This document shows, piece after piece, positions 55,756-64,000 of a stretch of DNA of 64,000 bases. This DNA comes from Glebionis coronaria. Its lineage: Eukaryota; Streptophyta; Magnoliopsida; Asterales; Asteraceae. The first letter of the stretch is position 1, and the number at the start of each line of letters is the position of its first letter. Below the pieces are notes generated by a model, which did not search any database, had not been told where the DNA came from, and was given only the letters and a program-made list of their open reading frames with translations. Made by a program: the position numbers and the translations under genes. Location of the stretch: contig CM046878.1 in the NCBI GenBank assembly GCA_025667525.1, forward strand, positions 93,511,237-93,575,236, written 5' to 3'.

Positions 55756-57366
55756 TGATACTAGAGATTTTCATTGGGTTCAGATTTTAATTCTCGGAAT
55801 CTTCTCGAATCGATCACGGTTCAAAGTGGAATAGTTGTTCTTGGTTACTAAAAAGGGGATTTGGTTTTCTATTCTACGGAAAAGGTATAAAAGAGCAAGT
55901 CGTGAAAATAAGCTAAGACAATTGACAAATGAAAATCAAGTTAAAAGAAATAAAGATGAGTTTAAAATTAGACAATAAATGAAAAGTAATTAAAAACGTA
56001 ACTTAAAAACTTAGAAAACTAAAACAAGAAAAGCTGGAAGAAATGCTCATTCGGAATATATAAACCTAAAACCTTGATTCGGAATAAAGAAAGAAAAGTC
56101 GTTGATCCGGAATGTTAGGTGATCCGGAATAAAATTGGTGATCCGGAATAAATGAAAGGAATTGCTTGATTCGGAATGTAAGGTGATTCGGAATGTAAGG
56201 TGATGCGGAATAATGAAGGTTGATCCGGAATGTTAGTGCTATCCGGAATAATGAATGCTATCCGGAATAATTGTGATGATTCGGAATAAAAATGTGATCC
56301 GGAATAAATCTACTATCCGGAATAATTATGTGATCCGGAATAATGGGGTTGATTCGGAATGTTTTGAAGAAAATGACTGATCCGGAATATCCGGTTGATC
56401 CGGAATATCCAGTCGATCCGGAATAAATAATGAGAAACGGTTGATTCAGAATATCTATGTTGATCCGGAATAAATGAGAAATTTGGTTGACTCGGAATCT
56501 GGGTTCATGAAGAACAGTAACGAAACAGAGAAAGTTTGGCAATACGATTTTTAATCAAATCAATTAAAATAAACCAAAATATTTAAACCAAACTAACCAA
56601 TAATCATCTACCAACCATAAACATCAAATCCCAATAACAAAAACACAAAACCCACTAACTTTTGAAGATCAAATCAACCAAATAAAACTTGAAAACTTTA
56701 AATCAATAAGAACAAGATGAACAAGATTAAAGGAAGATGGTATTGAAAGCATAATGTTAAACAAACTAAATGGAAGATTAAAACTTACAAATTTGTGAAG
56801 GATTCAAAAACAATAAAAATCACCAAACACCCTAATGGTGTTGGTGACCTACGAACTAGAAAGAAAAAAAGAAGGAAAAAATAAAAGCTGGCTCCTTTGT
56901 TGTGTGGAGGACACTATATATAGTCCTTGTGTGTGGTTGGTGAGTGGGCTTTCCTTCTCTCTTTTTGTCTTCTCGTCTTTTCAGTAAAGTTGACGTTTTC
57001 GACTCAGATTCGGGATTTGTCAATGGATAAATTCAACTCGTCTTTTAATTTCTTCGTTTAATAGACTTGAGTTCTTCGACATATGTAAATCTTCCATCTT
57101 TGGTCCTTTTCTTCGATAAATCTTCAAATAGTTCCATTGACTTCAAATCTTTTGCAACTCTTGGACTATAGACTTTGTCTTGAGTCTTTTTCTTCAATAA
57201 AACCCGTGCAATCCCATGTTTTCTCCAATATTCATCCGATTGGCTCTGAAAACACAACAAACACAAAAACCACGCATAATTCCAAACAAATGATATTAAA
57301 TACGCGTTTTGGTCTCGTTTTAGCAAGAAATAAGTGGTAAAAGGATGAGTGTTTTCACACCTATCA
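55756..57366 (-). repeat. 5' LTR of element B (1,611 bp)
   Basis: Runs from TGATACTAGAG to CTATCA. The motif array is at about 56045-56495 and the minus-strand TATA box TATATATA at 56915-56922. It has an extra TTAAAAA-type indel near 55988 compared with the other LTR. Confidence 0.95.
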
Positions 57367-59395
<2,029 letters not shown>

Positions 59396-62341
59396 TCACT
59401 CCCTCCTAATAGAAATCTCGTCTTGAGATTTACTCCTTAGGATCATCATTCCCAAAAATATAAGGATACTTGTTCCTCATAAATTCTTCCCGTTCCCACG
59501 TGAACTCTAGTCCACGTTCAAAATTCCATCTAACCATAACTACGGTATATTACCCTTTTTCCAACGTCTTAGCTTCACGACTCAAAATCTCTACCAGCTC
59601 TTCGATGAAACGAAGACTCGTATCCATACTAATATCATCTAACAGTACATGCACGTCAGTTCTTGCTAAGCATTTCCTCAAGCTTGATACACGAAATACA
59701 TCATGCACACTACTCAATTCTCCCAGTAATTCCTCAACCTCTAAGCCATTGGTCCAATCCTTTCGAGGATTTCGAACGGACCCATGATTCTAGGTGCCAT
59801 CTTCCCTTTCTTCCCAAACCACATCACTCCTTTCCATGGTGAAACCTCTAGCATAACCTTACCTCTAATCATAAATCCCAACGGCTTATGCCTTTCGTCC
59901 GCATAGCTTTCTTGTCGGTTCTTTGCCATTTTCAACCTGCCACCACCTCCATAGTTTTCCGATCCACCTTCGGTCCAATACGTTGGCCGCTTCTAACTTC
60001 ATCCCACTATAACGGTGATCCACCTCATCTCCTATGAATTAACTCCAGCAGTTTCTACTACAATTCCTATCACCAGACCTAACGGCTTCTATCCTCTACA
60101 GATTTTCCATCATTCGGAAGTTCTCCCAACCTTAATCACATCCAATGGTATATGCATGATTGCATAACCAAAAGCTTCCCATAACATTCACATGAAACAT
60201 GTCATAACCACCACCTCATCCTTGCTTTCCCATGCTCGGCACCAAGTAACTAACCATCCGTCATACTAACAGGTGCTACACCTTTTCTCTTGGTGGACGT
60301 TTCATTGTTCGTGACTACTAACCTCTTGCTCTAATGGTTTTACCTTCAATATCACCCCACTATCTTGACAACCTCTTTCTCCCTCGAATCATTCTTCCTC
60401 TATACTACTTTTCGCTTGTCTTTCCACAATCTTAATTTCCATACCATATTATATCCTGCTTTCAGCCTATAATTTAGGCGTTTCCTCCTTTATTCCCTAC
60501 ATTCTCATCAATGGGGAATATGCCCCTCTCACCGATGACTCTCTCTTTGTAGAAGAATTATTCCTAATATAATGCGTTCTCCAACTATCTCTAAATCTCA
60601 CGCCAATGCTCTAGGCGTCTTTCTCAATTACCCCTATAGTATGCTCATACCAACCATTAGTCTATCAACGGTATACTACGCTTGCTTCCCATCGTTTCTT
60701 CCCTTGCCATAATCCTTCATAAGGCGTTCCATACCTATTAGGTTAAATTTTACACAAAACCTCCTATTCCATCGTATCTGTGCGCAATCCTTCCAACTTC
60801 TCAACTACGTGACTTCACATTCCTCTTGAAATATGGGATTAATTAGTCAGACTATCGACTATCCCCCAACTCCTCATTGTACTTATTCCTTCACCCCATT
60901 ATGTATCCCTTCCACCAACTTCGTCCTTACATCGCCCTTTCTAAGCTACTCCTATCTATGTAGGAAGTATAGTCTACGTCCCTTTTCTCCATACGATTAT
61001 CCAAGCCACGCAACATAAATTTTGATGCGTTCTCTGATTTAGTCAACTCAACTCGTTTAACCTACATCCATCATCCAAACCACCCTAATACGTCATCCAT
61101 ATAGTTCAAGTTCGTCTCAGCTTCACTTCCTTCTTCTTATTCCATGTTTCATCAACCATGCTTGCCTTTTCCAGATGGTACTTGGCCTTGCAATTTTCTT
61201 TCATCACTTAGCTCCACCCATCACCTTTGCCAAATGTTCAATCAAGAGGATTGAATATGTGTTGGAGACGTTCATGATCTGTATAGATCATTCTCTACGT
61301 ATCATACACCAAATGCCTCTAGCATTCTAGGCACATCTAACAATCCAGCTCTACTAACTAAGTCTTATCTAGTTCTTCTAAATCTTCAGTTCCTACAACG
61401 TATAAGCAATCGCCTTTCTTTGTCGTCCTCATACGCATCCAAATCCTTTCTCCACGTATCAGACATGCTTCGCGAATTCATCTAGTCCTTCCGATAATGC
61501 CAAGATCTACTCATTATCCAATCCACCTCTTCAGCCTCCAAAACGATTCCTCATCCTTCTTCACTTCACCCCTTGCTGGTTCCATGATATGCCATCATCT
61601 CTAAATACTCATCATGGTAAACTTAATACTAAAACTCACATTTGAAAATCTCACATATAATTCCTTTTTCTAAACCACTCCAAAACCAACACATAATTCG
61701 CCTCACTCCCCTTCTTAGCCTTTGAGTAGATCAAGATGTCGTCGATACTCCCGATGACAACTCGTTTATATACGGTCATGCACACTCGGTTCATTGACTC
61801 CATGGAAACTGCTAGTGCTTTGGTGAAGCCAAATCAATAACCGTAAACCCAAAGCGTTCATTCAACAATTTTAACATCATCCCTGCATCCTCTCTTGGCA
61901 GTAACACAAGCAAATTTATACCTCTTTCTACTGGCGAAATTCTACACATATTCTGAAAGATCTATACTCCTTCTTAACAACCCATCCAACTGCTTTCACA
62001 TCACATTTACTACCAGGCAACTCAACCTTTATCTTGCATTCCTTGAAATTTCTAAGAACTCCTGTCTTTAAAATCATTCCATCAACAATTGCCTTGGAAA
62101 GGCACTAACTATAACTCATCTTGCTCCTTCTACTAGCTCTGTTCATGGTTCTACTTCAAGAAAATAGGTAAACCTACTAAATCTTAAGAAATTTTCGGAA
62201 AATTTTACATACCTAACAAATATCACAAGTACCTTTAAAATATCACATTCCCTTCCAACATTCTCTATGATGCGTTACTTGTGCCAATATCCATACTTTA
62301 TACAAATCTATATTCATCTCCCTTGGCACTCCTAAGAGACC
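59396..62341 (-). pseudogene. Decayed chromovirus pol (RT to integrase C-terminus)
   Basis: Nearest the LTR, 59741-59935 reads KNRQESYADERHKPLGF, EVSPWKGVMWFGKKGKMAPR and MGPFEILERIG, the GPY/F end of a chromovirus integrase. Far upstream, near 61700-61760, VIGSIDDILIYSK is the RT catalytic region with the first Tyr/Phe replaced by Ser. A stretch with SMESMNRV just upstream of it (61780-61800) matches the block before the active site. The rest has no long ORF and is mutated beyond easy reading. Order and spacing agree with RT, RNase H and integrase on the minus strand. Confidence 0.75.
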
Positions 62342-62756
62342 TGATAGGTGTGAAAACACCCATCCTTTTACCACTTAGCTACAATAATAACCAAGCCCAA
62401 ACGTGTATTTTATGTCGTAAATGTCGGAATTATGCGTGGTTTGTGTTTTTGTTGTGATTTAGGACCAAGATGTGAAAGGGAAGGAAAACACGGGCTTTCA
62501 CGGGCTTTTATCAAAGAAAACGACAAAAGACAAAGTCAAGAGATCAAGAGTGCAAAAAGAACGGAAGTCCAAGGCCTTTTCTGAAGATTTATCGAAGAAC
62601 AAGTCTAAAGACGAAAGTTTAATAAAGTCGAAGAACTCAAGTCTAATAAACGAAGAAATTATAAGACGAGTTAAATAATCCCGAGACAAAGTCGATAAAG
62701 TCGAAGAACTTAAAAGAAGAAAGACGTGAAGAAAGAAAGAAAGAGGAGGCAACACA
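62342..62756 (+). repeat. Athila-family LTR fragment, plus orientation
   Basis: Begins TGATAGGTGTGAAAACACCC, the outer LTR end of elements A and B in reverse, and follows that LTR (reverse complement of 9598-10019) to about 62756, then stops matching. It is inserted in the decayed chromovirus pol; the TSD should be AGACC with the partner outside the window. Confidence 0.8.
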
Positions 62757-62762
62757 TACTTG

Positions 62763-64000
62763 ATTTTTACCTAGTATAAAAGAATTATCGTCCGATCTTT
62801 TCGAATTGAGAAAGGGAAAATGTGCGACTCAGTTGTTCTTGGTGGACAAATAAATGGTCTGGATTATCTATTTTAAACTAAGGTAAAATAAAAACTTGTC
62901 GTTGAGTAAAAGTAAAAACTTTAAAGATTAAACTAATAATTAATTAAATGACAAAACTTAAAGCTTGACGAAAAATTAATTTGACAAAGTAATAAAAATG
63001 TAAATTTAAAAGTCAAACAAAACCCCAAACCATCGGAATCCAGATCGGAATGCTGTCACCAATACCATCGAAATGTCCAGATCGGAATATAGGTACAAAA
63101 TCTATCGGAATAATTAAGACAATCTATCGGAATACTGATCGCAATAAACTATCGGAATAAGTCTAAAGAAAATCTATCGGAATGAACAAAAATGCAATCT
63201 ATCGGAATGTCACTTAGATCGGAATGTTGCTAAGGAAATTTGGGCAGCACTTCGACTTAAAATAGCCTTATGACCCATCGGAATATACAATCGAAATGTG
63301 CGATCACAATCCAGATCGGAATAAGGGGGAAAACCTTAGATCGCAATGTCAGATCGGAAAGAACCGTCGGAATGTGAAACCCTCTTTCCGATACTGTCAC
63401 TATCGGAATGTGAGCAAAGATTTCTGAATGTCTCAATTCCCTTTCCGATGGAAAAACAAATCGCAATAAGCATAAGGTAAATAAGCTAATTCTAGCTATA
63501 ACCGAAACCTGTTTAAACAAGAATCAGACTAACTAAATAAGCACAAATTTAAGATTTTTCAAGACACAAAATAAGGAAACTTTAAAAAGACTAAAACTTT
63601 TTAAGAAAACTTAAAAACAATAAGTTAAACACAAAATAAGCCAATAAGCATGTCAAGCTCAAAGCTTACTTCGTAGGAATCTTAGATTAAAATAAAAAGA
63701 TAAACTTTTTGATAAATCAAACATCAAAATTAAACAAGACGTATAAAAATTCGGATTAAAGATAAACAAAGATTAAGAAAGGTAGAATAAGATAAAGATT
63801 TAAACAAGAATTAAGTTATCAAAAGTAAAGATTTGATTAAAACTAGAAAGGAAAATGAAAGATTAAATTCCTAGTGAGAGAAACTGTCACTTTCTCTCTC
63901 TAAAATTACCTACAAAAATGAAAATAATGAACTAGCAAACACTAACTAACCAACCCTCCTAAATGTGTTTAGGAGGGTATTTATAGGAAATGGGGAGGTG
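62763..64000 (-). repeat. Athila-family LTR, minus orientation, cut by window end
   Basis: From about TGATTTTTACC the sequence aligns with the inner LTR end of element A in the same orientation. Shared parts are GTTGTTCTTGG, TTATCTATTTTAAACTAA, an array of ATCGGAAT motifs (63030-63470), CTTTCTCTCTCTAAAA, and the TATA palindrome. It must belong to a minus-strand element or solo LTR whose other end is beyond 64000. Confidence 0.75.
63978..63985 (-). promoter_or_regulatory. LTR TATA box, right-end LTR
   Basis: TATAAATA on the minus strand, at the same place in the LTR as in element A, confirming the orientation. Confidence 0.55.

Larger units (their letters stand above)
46373..57366 (-). mobile_element. 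Athila-like Ty3/Gypsy element B, complete, with TSD
   Basis: LTRs 46373-47977 and 55756-57366, internal part 47978-55755, total 10,994 bp. The 5-bp target duplication CCCCG is perfect (46368-46372 and 57367-57371). PBS, PPT and gene order equal those of element A. By eye the LTRs differ at about 33 positions plus one small indel in 1.6 kb, near 2%, so B is older than A. The gag-pol frame has five nonsense codons and two frameshifts. Confidence 0.96.

Overview
The window is non-genic, AT-rich nuclear DNA of a flowering plant, almost certainly a eudicot. The evidence is the set of plant repeat lineages: Athila-like and chromovirus Ty3/Gypsy elements, Ty1/Copia, plant L1-type LINEs with a zf-RVT domain, Stowaway-like MITEs, a PIF/Harbinger derivative, and Helitron and CACTA ends. 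There is also a decayed plastid rps18 copy and a fragment of a three-repeat MYB gene. The element flavour resembles Asteraceae, but this is an impression that nothing here proves. I found no intact host gene, no tRNA or rRNA gene and no CRISPR array.

Layout, left to right. 1-10019: Athila-like Gypsy element A, minus strand, left LTR cut by the window edge, inserted into a LINE. 10020-14343: the rest of that LINE, plus strand, with RT complete and one frameshift in the endonuclease. 14463-16955: candidate Helitron, CACTA terminus, candidate solo Copia LTR and a Stowaway MITE. 17190-20700: remains of an old Athila/Tat-type element, minus strand, with a second MITE. 21212-25150: a minisatellite split by a 2.57-kb solo Gypsy LTR with a perfect TSD. 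27736-31034: a 3.3-kb segment with diverged inverted ends, a third MITE and a cluster of 14-bp perfect palindromes. 31164-33613: candidate Helitron. 33804-36762: gene debris (spliced exon fragments, rps18, a coiled-coil ORF, MYB3R, unknown ORFs). 37580-39350: Harbinger-type element with TTA TSDs carrying only a Myb/SANT-like ORF1 with two stop codons. 40020-41520: 5'-truncated LINE. 41567-45780: decayed Copia element, minus strand.

The right third is a nest. The Copia element was split by a chromovirus-type Gypsy element (LTR 45781-46372 plus 57367-59395, decayed pol 59396-62341). That LTR was then split by complete Athila-like element B (46373-57366, TSD CCCCG, LTRs about 2% different by eye). 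The decayed pol was interrupted at 62342 by an Athila-family LTR fragment, followed head-to-head by another LTR in the opposite orientation that runs off the window.

The two Athila-like elements share tRNA-Asp-type PBSs, TATA boxes in the LTRs, a stem-loop after pol, and a one-base gag frameshift. Both also carry four copies of the polypurine-tract sequence and an LTR array of an ATCGGAAT-type motif. All coding regions are broken. Mobility of these copies would depend on proteins supplied by others, so the window reads as a record of nested insertions rather than a working pathway. The less ordinary signals are the duplicated polypurine tracts, the LTR motif arrays, the shared gag frameshift, the palindrome cluster, the period switch in the minisatellite and the cluster of gene fragments.
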